From: Fidelibacterota bacterium
GTDB taxonomy: Bacteria; Pseudomonadota; Alphaproteobacteria; Rhodospirillales; Rhodospirillaceae
Direction of reading: 5' to 3'
DNA: 64,000 nt
NCBI GenBank assembly: GCA_947476895.1
Contig: CANJRX010000009.1
Span: forward strand, 1 to 64,000
The notes under the pieces were generated by a model. That model had not been told where the DNA came from and did no database searches. It worked only from the letters and a program-made list of their open reading frames with translations. The translations under genes and the position numbers were made by a program. Positions within the stretch are counted from its first letter, which is position 1, and the number at the start of each line of letters is the position of its first letter. Below, one piece after another: positions 1 to 7,872 of the stretch.

Positions 1-148
1 AGCACTACAACACCAAGCGGCCCCATTCATCGCTCGGCTATAGGCCGCCGGCGCCGGTGACCTATAGCCCGATACCAGTACCACTCGAACAGAGCCAAAA
101 CATGCAGTAGACTAACATCACGACTGGTAAAGAAAATCGGTCAGGTCA
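1..148 (+). mobile_element. right end of an IS3-type insertion sequence (partial)
   Basis: The first 148 bases look like the right end of an insertion sequence whose remainder lies outside the window. They hold the last codons of a transposase (stop at 108-110), a short non-coding tail, and a terminal sequence that read inward on the minus strand starts TGACCTGACC. IS3-family elements usually begin with TGA or TGT and have such imperfect ends. The boundary is put at 148 because a wecB-like reading frame starts immediately beyond it. The left end and any target-site duplication cannot be seen, so the element is not named to a specific IS. Confidence 0.7.
3..110 (+). CDS. IS3-family transposase, C-terminal end (partial)
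   Basis: In frame from base 3 the sequence reads HYNTKRPHSSLGYRPPAP and continues to a TAG stop at 108-110. The core N-x-x-RPHSSLGY-x-PP is the hallmark C-terminal end of the DDE integrase-core (rve) domain in IS3 and related families, just past the catalytic glutamate. Only 35 codons are present because the window begins inside the gene. The enzyme would cut and rejoin the ends of its own element. Whether the complete transposase is intact cannot be judged here. Confidence 0.75.
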   Translation, partial: HYNTKRPHSSLGYRPPAPVTYSPIPVPLEQSQNMQ

Positions 149-398
149 TGAGCATAGACCCCAGGATCTGCGTCAGGTCCTGGCCGTGCGTCATCAGGTT
201 CAGGTCGTACGTGGGTGTAATGCCGAACACGTCAAAAACCTGCTGCAGCATTTCCTGATGCTGCCCGGTGGAGCAGACCGCATGCGTAATGCGGTCATCC
301 TGGTCTAATCGATGAATCAGCGACGCAAACTTGATAGCCTCCGGCCGCGTCCCTAGGACGGTGAGAATGCGGCGGCCGGTGTCTGCTGCGGATGTCAT
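141..398 (-). pseudogene. wecB: UDP-N-acetylglucosamine 2-epimerase, 5' fragment cut by an IS
   Basis: Read from an ATG at 398, the product begins like WecB/MnaA: RRILTVLGTRPEAIKFASLI near residues 9-28 is the typical first strand and GTRPEAIK motif, and STGQHQEML near 43-51 is the second family signature. The family is about 370-390 residues and makes UDP-ManNAc for surface polysaccharides. Here the frame stops after 85 codons. Homology runs to about GQDLTQILGSML, after which the frame enters the insertion-sequence end (141-148), which supplies the stop codon. I see no continuation on the other side within the window. This is a disrupted gene, very unlikely to encode an active epimerase. Confidence 0.8.
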
Positions 399-566
399 GA
401 ATACTCGTGTTTGGTGAGTTGTTATGTCTTTGATGCTCTGTGCAGGTGTAACGTCAAAAAACTGACAATGTTCTCAGTGCATTAAGGCAGATGCCGAAGT
501 GTAAATTGGGCATGTTTAGACACGCGTTGCGGAACGCGGTCTCACCTTACAACTTGAGGAAGATCT

Positions 567-1253
567 CTAGCTTGTCGGCGTCAGAACGCCGTGTTCCAGC
601 TTGATTGTGCGATCCATGCGGCTCGCCAAGGCCGGATTGTGTGTGGCGATGATGGCCGCGAGACCATGATCCCTCGCCAGCCGCACCAGCTGCGCAAACA
701 CCACTTCAGCGGTGTCGGGATCAAGATTGCCGGTGGGTTCGTCGGCCAGCAAAACCGTCGGATTATTCGCCAGCGCTCGGGCGATGGCCACGCGCTGCTG
801 CTCGCCGCCGGAAAGCTTGCCGGGACGGTGATCGGCACGGGCGGCAAGGCCCATGTCGTTCAACAAAGACATGGCGCGTTCTTTGGCAACAGCCTTGTCC
901 ACGCCCGCGATCATCTGCGGAACGATGATGTTCTCCACCGCCGAGAATTCCGGCAGCAGGTGATGGAACTGATAAACGAAACCAAGGCGGCTGCGGCGCA
1001 GTTCAGTGCGCTTTTCGTCGTCGAAGTTGCCGCAGTCCTGGCCGTTGAAGCGGACTTCGCCGGAATCGGGGCGCTCCAAAAGTCCTGCGATATGCAGCAG
1101 CGTCGATTTGCCCGCGCCAGACGGTCCAACCAGCGCCACGACTTCGCCGCGCGCGATGGTCATTTCGGCGCCTTTCAGCACATGCAAACCACCGCCACCC
1201 TGCTGGTAAGTGCGATGCACGGCCTGAAGCTGAAGGGCGGGCACGTTATTCAT
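567..1253 (-). CDS. lolD: lipoprotein-releasing ABC transporter ATPase LolD
   Basis: This is the ATP-hydrolysing subunit of the inner-membrane complex that extracts mature lipoproteins and hands them to LolA. The 228-residue protein has a Walker [10 protein letters not shown] at 43-51, a Q-loop at [10 protein letters not shown] near 94-103, the ABC signature LSGGEQQ near 147, a Walker [13 protein letters not shown] near 168-179 and a switch histidine in THN. Length and the [11 protein letters not shown] stretch fit LolD rather than MacB or FtsE. Its start overlaps the end of the permease gene by 8 bases, so the two are very likely co-translated. A short GC hairpin (523-538) follows the stop but has no U-tract. 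Confidence 0.93.
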   Translation of the reverse strand: MNNVPALQLQAVHRTYQQGGGGLHVLKGAEMTIARGEVVALVGPSGAGKSTLLHIAGLLERPDSGEVRFNGQDCGNFDDEKRTELRRSRLGFVYQFHHLLPEFSAVENIIVPQMIAGVDKAVAKERAMSLLNDMGLAARADHRPGKLSGGEQQRVAIARALANNPTVLLADEPTGNLDPDTAEVVFAQLVRLARDHGLAAIIATHNPALASRMDRTIKLEHGVLTPTS

Positions 1254-2493
1254 AGCGCAGCGCTTCCACCGGATCGGTCTTCGCCGCGCGCCAGGACGGA
1301 TAGAGCGTCGCCGCCAAAGACAGCACCAGCGCCATCACCACGACAGATGTGGTTTCCTGCCATTCCATCTTGGCGGGCATCTGGGTGAGGAAATAAATCT
1401 CAGCCGAGAACAGCTCGGTGCCCAGCACACGCTCGATAAACCGCCGGATATTTTCAATATTGTCGCAAAACACTACGCCGATCGCGAAGCCGACCGCGGT
1501 GCCGATGATGCCGACGCTGGCCCCGGCGATGAAGAAGATCCGCATGATCATGCCGCGCGTCGCACCCATGGTGCGCAGGATGGCGATATCGCGGCCCTTA
1601 TCCTTCACCAGCATGATCATGCCCGAGATGATGTTCATGGCCGCGACCAGGATGATCAAGGACAGGATCAGGAACATGACGTTGCGTTCGACCTGAAGCA
1701 CGTTGACGAAGGGACCGTTGGTCTCTTCCCACGACAGCACGCGTACGTCGGAGCCCAGCACGCCAGCCACTTGCAGGGCAATCGCCCGGGCGCTATCGGC
1801 GTTGGTGACCTTGATCTCCATGTTGGTCACGGAGCCGGGAAACATGAAGTAGGTCTGGGCCATAGGCAGCGGCATGAAGATGATGCCGCCGTCGTAATCG
1901 GTCATGCCCATATTGAAGACGCCGGAAACGATGAAGGCATGAGCGCGGGGCGCGGAACCGAAAGCGGTGACATTGCCCTTGGGCGAAATCAGGGTCAGTT
2001 CCTGCCCGGCCCGCACGCCAAAGCGATCCGCCATGCGCGCGCCGATCAGGATGCCCTCGCCCTTTTCGTATAAATCCAGCGAGCCGTCGATTATGTGATC
2101 AGCCAGCCAGGGCAGCCGCTGCACGTCTTCGTGCTTCAAGCCGCGGACCACAGCGCCGGCGCTGTTGGTGTTAGATGTCACCAACACCTGACCTTCGACG
2201 GTCGGCACAACGCTGATCACGCCGGGAACCGACAGCAGTTCCTTGGCCTTGGCATCATAGTCGACAATGGATTGGCTCACGCCGTAGGCGTTGATGTGGC
2301 CGTTGACGCCCAGAATCCGGTCCATGATGTCGACCCGAAAGCCGTTCATCACCGCCATAACGATGATAAGTGTGGCCACCCCAAGCGCGATGCCCACGAG
2401 CGAAAAACCGGCGATAACGGAGACAAAGCCTTCTTTGCGCCGCGCCCTTAAATAGCGCACCGCCACCATCCGCTCGAAGGGGCCGAAAATCAT
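1246..2493 (-). CDS. lolC: lipoprotein-releasing system permease (LolC/LolE family)
   Basis: This is the membrane subunit partner of LolD. The 415 residues show the four-helix MacB/LolC plan: one helix at about 22-48 preceded by the family motif [16 protein letters not shown], a large periplasmic domain (about 50-265), and three C-terminal helices at about 269-294, 319-343 and 379-403. The end [18 protein letters not shown] is the typical LolC/E tail. Only one permease gene is present next to lolD, so the complex may be a homodimer, as in other bacteria with a single LolC/E-type protein. I infer that from context and cannot exclude a second permease elsewhere. It starts 15 bases after proS. 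Confidence 0.92.
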   Translation of the reverse strand: MIFGPFERMVAVRYLRARRKEGFVSVIAGFSLVGIALGVATLIIVMAVMNGFRVDIMDRILGVNGHINAYGVSQSIVDYDAKAKELLSVPGVISVVPTVEGQVLVTSNTNSAGAVVRGLKHEDVQRLPWLADHIIDGSLDLYEKGEGILIGARMADRFGVRAGQELTLISPKGNVTAFGSAPRAHAFIVSGVFNMGMTDYDGGIIFMPLPMAQTYFMFPGSVTNMEIKVTNADSARAIALQVAGVLGSDVRVLSWEETNGPFVNVLQVERNVMFLILSLIILVAAMNIISGMIMLVKDKGRDIAILRTMGATRGMIMRIFFIAGASVGIIGTAVGFAIGVVFCDNIENIRRFIERVLGTELFSAEIYFLTQMPAKMEWQETTSVVVMALVLSLAATLYPSWRAAKTDPVEALRYE

Positions 2494-2508
2494 GCTTTAG
2501 ATCACCCG

Positions 2509-3822
2509 TTAGATCAGCGTCAATTTCGCGACCGCCGCCTCAAAGCTCAGTTCTTCCTTAACGCCGGTCGCACGGCGCTTCAGCTCAACCACGCCCTTGG
2601 CGACACCCTTGGGACCCACCACGACCTGCCAAGGCAGGCCGATCAGGTCCATATCCGCGAACTTCACCCCGGCGCGATCATCTCGGTCGTCATAAAGCAC
2701 GTCGCGGCCTTTAAGTTTCAAGGCGTTGTAAATTTGTTTGCACGCGGCGTCACAGGCTTCATCGCCGACCTTGAGGTTGATCAAACCCACATCGAACGGG
2801 GCCACAGAGTCGGGCCATACGATGCCGTGTTCGTCGTGGCTGGCTTCGATGATCGCGCCCACAAGGCGCGATACGCCGATACCGTAGGAGCCCATGAACA
2901 CGTTGGACGCATTGCCATCCGAGCCGATGACCGCGGCCTTCATGGGGTCCGAGTACTTGGTGCCGAAATGGAAGATGTGACCCACTTCAATCCCGCGCGC
3001 GCTGACCAGATTGTCGCCCAGCTTACCGGCAACAACCGGATCGTGCTTTTCGTCGGTGGCGGCGTAAAGGCTGGTCCACTCGTCGATGATCGGCTGCAGG
3101 TCGCTTTCGTAGTCGACGTTCTGGGGGGCTGGCTTTTCGAGCAGGCCCTTGTCGCAGAACACAGCGCTTTCGCCGGTGTCGGCAAGCACGATGAATTCGT
3201 GACTCAAGTCGCCGCCGATGGGGCCTGAGTCGGCCTTCATCGGGATTGCCTTCAAGCCCAGGCGGGCGAAGGTGCGTAAGTAGGCGACGAACATCTGGTT
3301 ATAGGCGTGCTTTGAACGCGGATAGTCGGTGTCGAAGGAGTAAGCATCCTTCATCAAAAACTCGCGTCCGCGCATCACGCCAAAACGGGGCCGCACCTCG
3401 TCGCGGAACTTCCAATGGATCTGGTACAGGTTCTTAGGAAGGTCGCGGTAGCTTTTGATATTGTTCCGGAAAATATCCGTCACCACTTCTTCATGCGTGG
3501 GGCCGTAGAGCATGTCGCGCTCGTGACGGTCTTTGATGCGCAGCATCTCAGGACCGTAATCGTCATAGCGCCCGCTTTCCTTCCAGAGGTCGCCGGACTG
3601 GATGGTGGGCATAATGATTTCCTGGGCGCCCGCCGCGTTCTGTTCTTCGCGCACCACCTGGATGATGTTCTGCAAAACCCGCGTGCCGAGCGGCAGCCAG
3701 TTATAAATCCCGGCCGTGTGCTGGCGGACCATCCCGGCCCGCAGCATCAGGCGGTGCGAGACGATCTGCGCCTCGGTGGGGTTTTCCTTCAGGGTGGGCA
3801 GGAAAAAGCGCGATAGACGCAT
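2509..3822 (-). CDS. proS: prolyl-tRNA synthetase, short form lacking the editing insertion
   Basis: A class II aminoacyl-tRNA synthetase that charges tRNA-Pro. At 437 residues it is the short alphaproteobacterial type: the roughly 180-residue INS editing domain of E. coli ProS (572 residues) is absent. The N-terminal [16 protein letters not shown] stretch, the YGPTHEEVV motif near 107, motif 2 around [10 protein letters not shown] and [10 protein letters not shown] (near 140-170), and motif 3 [14 protein letters not shown] near 312-326 are all visible, followed by a C-terminal anticodon-binding domain (about 335-437). Mischarged Ala-tRNA-Pro would need a free-standing editing protein, which I do not see here. 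ATG start at 3822. lolC follows 15 bases downstream. Confidence 0.96.
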   Translation of the reverse strand: MRLSRFFLPTLKENPTEAQIVSHRLMLRAGMVRQHTAGIYNWLPLGTRVLQNIIQVVREEQNAAGAQEIIMPTIQSGDLWKESGRYDDYGPEMLRIKDRHERDMLYGPTHEEVVTDIFRNNIKSYRDLPKNLYQIHWKFRDEVRPRFGVMRGREFLMKDAYSFDTDYPRSKHAYNQMFVAYLRTFARLGLKAIPMKADSGPIGGDLSHEFIVLADTGESAVFCDKGLLEKPAPQNVDYESDLQPIIDEWTSLYAATDEKHDPVVAGKLGDNLVSARGIEVGHIFHFGTKYSDPMKAAVIGSDGNASNVFMGSYGIGVSRLVGAIIEASHDEHGIVWPDSVAPFDVGLINLKVGDEACDAACKQIYNALKLKGRDVLYDDRDDRAGVKFADMDLIGLPWQVVVGPKGVAKGVVELKRRATGVKEELSFEAAVAKLTLI

Positions 3823-3900
3823 GGGAGTCCTTGGATAAACGCTGCGTTCAATGATGCGGGGACCATAGGCGAAGCCCCCTCATTAGGCAATAAAGCGGCC

Positions 3901-3972
3901 GAACGACCCCCTCCTGACCTCCCCCTTTCAGGGGGAGGAATTAAAGCTTTATTCCCTCCCCTGTAAGGGGAG
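3901..3972. repeat. GC-rich palindromic intergenic repeat, copy 1 (one arm lost)
   Basis: Between the exported hypothetical gene and proS lies a block with two adjacent hairpins: CCTCCCCC-tttca-GGGGGAGG (about 3918-3938) and CTCCCCT-gta-AGGGGAG (about 3956-3972). The same layout, nearly base for base, occurs at 52882-52972. In this copy the outer left arm (gaacgacccc) is present, but the matching right arm is replaced by a run-on into another hairpin (3977-3995, stem GGCGCGC). It is a dispersed intergenic repeat. It may act as a transcript-stabilising or terminating structure, but no function is shown. Confidence 0.75.
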
Positions 3973-3997
3973 TGCCGGCGCGCGGAAGGCGCGCCTC

Positions 3998-4534
3998 TTA
4001 TTGATTGGCCGGCCCCTGGCCGGACGGAGGGGTCGGTTTCTTCGTGGGCAGTGTAACGCCGGCAGCGGTTAGTCCTTTGGCGCAAGCCGCCGCCAGAAGC
4101 ACTTCGTCCTGCGGGGCAATCCGCTCGCCATTCCAATAGGCGTCATTGCCCTTGATCGTGAGCGTGCCAATGGCGGCTTTGCCCTCATAGGGCAGAACTT
4201 TGCGCACCGGGTCCGACGGTGTGGGCTGGCCGGGAAGTCCCGGCGTCGTGGGCTGAATCCGGCGGGCGTCGCGCAAGGCCAGCCGGTCGGCCAGGTCGAT
4301 GCCGATCTGAATGTTGATTTCGTCTGGAATGGTGATGCTTGAACCGCCGCCAAGATCGGCGGGCACCACGGGCTTACCGCGCACATCTACCCCCGGCTTG
4401 TAAGCGGCATCGGCGGGGACGTGCTGCACGAGTTTGCTGCAGTCACCCGTGGATAGTTTTACCGTTTCAGCGCTTAAGGCAGCACTTGAAGTAGAGAGCG
4501 TTACTATACTGATAAGACTCATAAAACGAATCAT
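3998..4534 (-). CDS. exported protein of unknown function
   Basis: I do not recognise this family. The 178-residue product starts with a likely Sec signal peptide (hydrophobic MSLISIVTLSTSSAALSA, cleavage near residue 22), followed by a short region with one Cys (about residue 32), a low-complexity Pro/Gly linker around 95-107 (TTPGLPGQPTPSDP), a compact segment VLPYEGKAAIGTLTIKGN near 113-130 that could be a beta-sandwich, and a Pro-rich tail. A periplasmic or surface location is predicted. It lies 26 bases downstream of rnj on the same strand and could be the last gene of the birA-coaX-rnj unit. A GC hairpin (3977-3995) follows the stop immediately. Confidence 0.65.
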   Translation of the reverse strand: MIRFMSLISIVTLSTSSAALSAETVKLSTGDCSKLVQHVPADAAYKPGVDVRGKPVVPADLGGGSSITIPDEINIQIGIDLADRLALRDARRIQPTTPGLPGQPTPSDPVRKVLPYEGKAAIGTLTIKGNDAYWNGERIAPQDEVLLAAACAKGLTAAGVTLPTKKPTPPSGQGPANQ

Positions 4535-4560
4535 GAGCAGACACCTTCAATCGTCAGAGC

Positions 4561-6237
4561 TTACACCCTGACGACGTGCACTTTCACTACCGGTTTTCGC
4601 TTGGGGGCGAAGGCCTTACGGACGGCCGAGCGGACCGCCTCTTCCACCACAACGTCATCGCGGCGGGCTTTTTTGGGCAGGCGGTTGACGGCCCTATCCA
4701 GCACTTCGTCCCAGTCTTCTTCGCCGACCGGATCGTTCATCCCGAGCACCGAGACGGCCGGGTCACCGACCATTTCGCCGTCGTCATCCAGCACCACAGT
4801 CGCCACAACCGCGCCGTCATAGAACATGCGCTTGCGGTCGCGCAGCATGGCGCTGGCAAAAGGCACCACCTCGCCGTCTTCGAAGGCCAGGCGGCCGCTC
4901 CAGACCGTGCCCATGACCTTGCCCCGACCGTTCTCGAACTTCACGGCCGTGCCGTTTTCCACCAGCACCGCCTGGGGCACCTGACATTCCTCGGCCAGTT
5001 TGGCGTGGGCGCGCATATGCATGGCTTCGCCGTGGACCGGGATGGCGATCTTGGGACGGATCATCTGGTACATGTGGCGAAGCTCGTCCCGGGCCGGGTG
5101 CCCGGAGACGTGAATGAAGTGATCGCGGGTGGTCACGATCTCGACGCCCAGCTTGGCCAGATGGTTCTGGACCTTGGCGATGGCCTTCTCGTTACCGGGA
5201 ATGACCCGCGACGAGAAGATGACCACGTCGCCCTCGTCCAACGAAACGTCCTGATGATTGCCGGAGGCGATGCGCATCAGCGCTGCCCTGGCCTCGCCCT
5301 GGCTCCCGGTGCAGATATAAAGCACCTTGTCGCGCGGCAGGTGTGCGGCGTCAGTGGCCTCGTAGAACCTAAGATCATCGGCCAGATAGCCGGTCCGACG
5401 CGCGGTTTCGGCAATGCGCCACAGGGACTGCCCGACCAGGCAGACATGACGGCCATTCGCTTCCGCCGCCCGGCAGATGGATTCCAGCCGCGCTAGATTC
5501 GAGGCAAAACATCCCACCGCGATCCGCGCCGTGTAGCGGGAAAAAAGCTCGATCAAACTTTCGCGCACGTCGCCCTCAGAACCGGCTTCGCCTTCCGAGA
5601 ACACATTGGTGGAATCTCCCACCAGGGCCAGCACGCCTTCATCGCCAATCTTCGTGAGGGCGGCAAAGTCGGTGGGCGCGCCGATCATGGGATTGGGATC
5701 GAACTTCCAGTCGCCGGTATGAAAGATCGTGCCATAACGGGTGCGGATGGCGAGCGCGTTGGGTTCCGGGATGGAATGGGTCAGCGTGATGAAATCGATC
5801 TTGAAGGGGCCGATCTCGACCTGCCCGCCCAAGGGCACGACCGTCACCGGCACTTGGCCATCCAAGCCCGCTTCCTTGAGTTTGTACTCCAGGAACGCAG
5901 CGCAGAAGGGTGTGGTGTAGACCGGGCACTTCAGCTGCGGCCAAAGGTGGGCCACGGCGCCGACGTGATCTTCGTGAGCATGGGTGACAATCATCCCCGC
6001 CAGCTTCTCGCGCCGCTCGACGATGAAACTCGGGTCGGCCATCACGACGTCGATACCGGGAATGCTCTCGTCCCCGAACGTGACGCCGCAATCAACCATC
6101 AGCCATTTGCCGTCACAGCCATAGAGATTGAGGTTCATCCCAATCTCGCCGGACCCTCCGAGCGGGATAAACCAGAGGCCTTGATCCAAGCCTTTCGGAA
6201 AATTGCTTTTAACGTCGGAGGGTGCGGAGCGGTTCAT
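4561..6237 (-). CDS. rnj: ribonuclease J
   Basis: A metallo-beta-lactamase/beta-CASP ribonuclease with 5'-to-3' exonuclease and endonuclease activity, used in RNA maturation and decay. The 558-residue protein carries the metal motif HAHEDH at 86-91, the HTGDWKFDP motif near 175, the beta-CASP region (about 220-370) with CTGSQGE, and the late motifs GHPARDEL and IPVHGE near 380-405. The C-terminal domain is shorter and Arg/Lys/Val-rich. Its start is 3 bases from the coaX stop, suggesting one transcript birA-coaX-rnj, an arrangement common in alphaproteobacteria. Confidence 0.95.
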   Translation of the reverse strand: MNRSAPSDVKSNFPKGLDQGLWFIPLGGSGEIGMNLNLYGCDGKWLMVDCGVTFGDESIPGIDVVMADPSFIVERREKLAGMIVTHAHEDHVGAVAHLWPQLKCPVYTTPFCAAFLEYKLKEAGLDGQVPVTVVPLGGQVEIGPFKIDFITLTHSIPEPNALAIRTRYGTIFHTGDWKFDPNPMIGAPTDFAALTKIGDEGVLALVGDSTNVFSEGEAGSEGDVRESLIELFSRYTARIAVGCFASNLARLESICRAAEANGRHVCLVGQSLWRIAETARRTGYLADDLRFYEATDAAHLPRDKVLYICTGSQGEARAALMRIASGNHQDVSLDEGDVVIFSSRVIPGNEKAIAKVQNHLAKLGVEIVTTRDHFIHVSGHPARDELRHMYQMIRPKIAIPVHGEAMHMRAHAKLAEECQVPQAVLVENGTAVKFENGRGKVMGTVWSGRLAFEDGEVVPFASAMLRDRKRMFYDGAVVATVVLDDDGEMVGDPAVSVLGMNDPVGEEDWDEVLDRAVNRLPKKARRDDVVVEEAVRSAVRKAFAPKRKPVVKVHVVRV

Positions 6238-6240
6238 ACC

Positions 6241-7017
6241 TTATTTGCTATTCCGCTTATGGACCTGCTGCAACCCGCGCATGGTGAGGTCGGGGTCGAT
6301 GTGTTCGATAACTGCGGTGGATTCCGCGAAAAGCGGGGCAAGTCCGCCGGTCGCAACGACAACCATTTTCTCACCGCGCTCGGCTTTGATGCGGGCCACC
6401 AAGCCTTCGATCAGCCCGATGTAACCCCAGAACACGCCCGAGGTCATAGCGGCAACAGTTGAGGTGCCAATAACCGGCGCTTGGCCAGGGTTGACCACTT
6501 GCAGGCGCGGCAATTGTGCAGTCGCCATGTGCAGGGCTTCCATGGAGAGGTTGATCCCGGGCGCAATACAGCCGCCGCAATAGGCGCCGGTTTTGTCCAC
6601 GACGTCGAAAGTGGTGGCGGTACCGAAGTCGATGACAATCAAGGGGCCGCCATACGTCGCGTGGGCTGCGATGGCGTTGATGACGCGGTCAGCACCAACT
6701 TCCTTGGGATTATCGACGCGCACGGCAGCGCCCAGACCGACGTCTGCATCGCCGATGAAACGCGGTTTGCAGTTGAAGTATTTTTCGCACAAACGTTTGA
6801 GATCGAAATTCTTGCCCGGCACGACCGACGCAACGATCGCCTCGGTGATGGCAGAAACTTTCACGCCATCGCGCTCGACAAGCTGCGTCAGCCAGATTCC
6901 ATATTCGTCAGAGGTGCGGTCGGTTTTGGTGGCGGCGCGCCATTGGCCGAGCTGCGTGTCGCCGTCATAGACCGCGAACACGACGTTGGTATTGCCGCAA
7001 TCAATCGCCAGTAACAT
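6241..7017 (-). CDS. coaX: type III pantothenate kinase
   Basis: This enzyme phosphorylates pantothenate in the first step of coenzyme A synthesis. CoaX is a member of the acetate kinase/Hsp70/actin-like ATPase fold. The N-terminal phosphate-binding loop DCGNTN is at 6-11, GADR-x-INAIAAHA near 100, the second nucleotide motif DFGTATTFD near 124 and the adenosine motif ATGGLAPLF near 230. I place the start at the ATG at 7017 (product MLLAIDCGNTN, 258 residues), because homologues begin exactly there. A GTG 15 bases upstream would add five residues. The start lies 17 bases inside birA, so translation is probably coupled. Confidence 0.95.
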   Translation of the reverse strand: MLLAIDCGNTNVVFAVYDGDTQLGQWRAATKTDRTSDEYGIWLTQLVERDGVKVSAITEAIVASVVPGKNFDLKRLCEKYFNCKPRFIGDADVGLGAAVRVDNPKEVGADRVINAIAAHATYGGPLIVIDFGTATTFDVVDKTGAYCGGCIAPGINLSMEALHMATAQLPRLQVVNPGQAPVIGTSTVAAMTSGVFWGYIGLIEGLVARIKAERGEKMVVVATGGLAPLFAESTAVIEHIDPDLTMRGLQQVHKRNSK

Positions 7018-7819
7018 GAGCGCCGTCCCCAAACAGCACGTCCCCGGCGACGATCCGCCGGTGGCCTTTGCGCGTATCCAATAGCAGTGCGCCGTCGTCG
7101 TCCAATCCTAAGAAAGCGCCCGACACCGCACCTTCCGGCAATCCCACCGCGACATTGGCGCCGATATCCGGGCCGCAGGTCATCCAGTGTTTGCGGATGA
7201 CATCGAAGCCGCTGGTGCGCCAACGATGCAACCATTTGTGTAACGAACGTGTCAGCACTGTCAGAACATGCGGCGGAGCGGTATCGATACCGTGCAACGA
7301 AAGTGCGGTCGGCGGATAAGCCGAAGGATCCAGCACCACAGCCTGCAGATTGATGCCGAAGCCGAGCACGATCCACGTCCGGCCGCTGTCATCACTGACC
7401 ATTTCCGGCAGGATGCCCGCAACCTTCTCGCCCTCGATCAGCACATCGTTAGGCCATTTGCAGGAGATCTTTGGTTCGCCGGCGTTATGACGCGGTAGCT
7501 CAACAATGGTTTCACGCAAAGCAACCGCTGCCACGAAGCCAAGTTCGGGCGCATGCGAAACAACTTCAGGTGCTGCCACCAAAATCGAGACATAGACGTT
7601 GCCGCGGGGGCTTTGCCACACCCGCCCTGCCCGGCCCTTGCCGGCGGTTTGCGTGGCGGCCCAAACCATCAGGCCTTCGTGCACATCACCTTCTTGTTCG
7701 ACGATGCGCTTCAAGGCCGCATTGGTGCTGTCTAGAGAGTCAAAAGCCATGACTCGCCAGTCCGGCGGCAGATGCGGCTCCGGCGGCGCGTGGGCTGCTG
7801 TGAACCAGGCCTGAGTCAA
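7001..7819 (-). CDS. birA: biotin--[acetyl-CoA-carboxylase] ligase
   Basis: This ligase attaches biotin to the carrier protein of acetyl-CoA carboxylase via biotinyl-AMP. The 272-residue product is a class I ligase: it has the catalytic domain with STNAALKR near 30, the biotinyl-AMP loop GKGRAGRVW near 61-69, SCKWPNDVLIEGEKVAGI near 118-135 and a C-terminal SH3-like domain (about 220-272), but no N-terminal helix-turn-helix. It therefore cannot act as a repressor as in E. coli. It starts 53 bases after nuoN, may still be read from the nuo transcript, and overlaps coaX by 17 bases. Confidence 0.95.
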   Translation of the reverse strand: MTQAWFTAAHAPPEPHLPPDWRVMAFDSLDSTNAALKRIVEQEGDVHEGLMVWAATQTAGKGRAGRVWQSPRGNVYVSILVAAPEVVSHAPELGFVAAVALRETIVELPRHNAGEPKISCKWPNDVLIEGEKVAGILPEMVSDDSGRTWIVLGFGINLQAVVLDPSAYPPTALSLHGIDTAPPHVLTVLTRSLHKWLHRWRTSGFDVIRKHWMTCGPDIGANVAVGLPEGAVSGAFLGLDDDGALLLDTRKGHRRIVAGDVLFGDGAHVTGD

Positions 7820-7872
7820 ACCTGCCTCGACTTCACTGAAAGCGTTAAGAAAAGCGGCGCTTAGCCCCCGGA

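Noticed and set aside
523-538. Hairpin CGCGTT-gcgg-AACGCG after lolD as a terminator
   Set aside because: The stem is only 6 bp and no U-tract follows on the minus strand.
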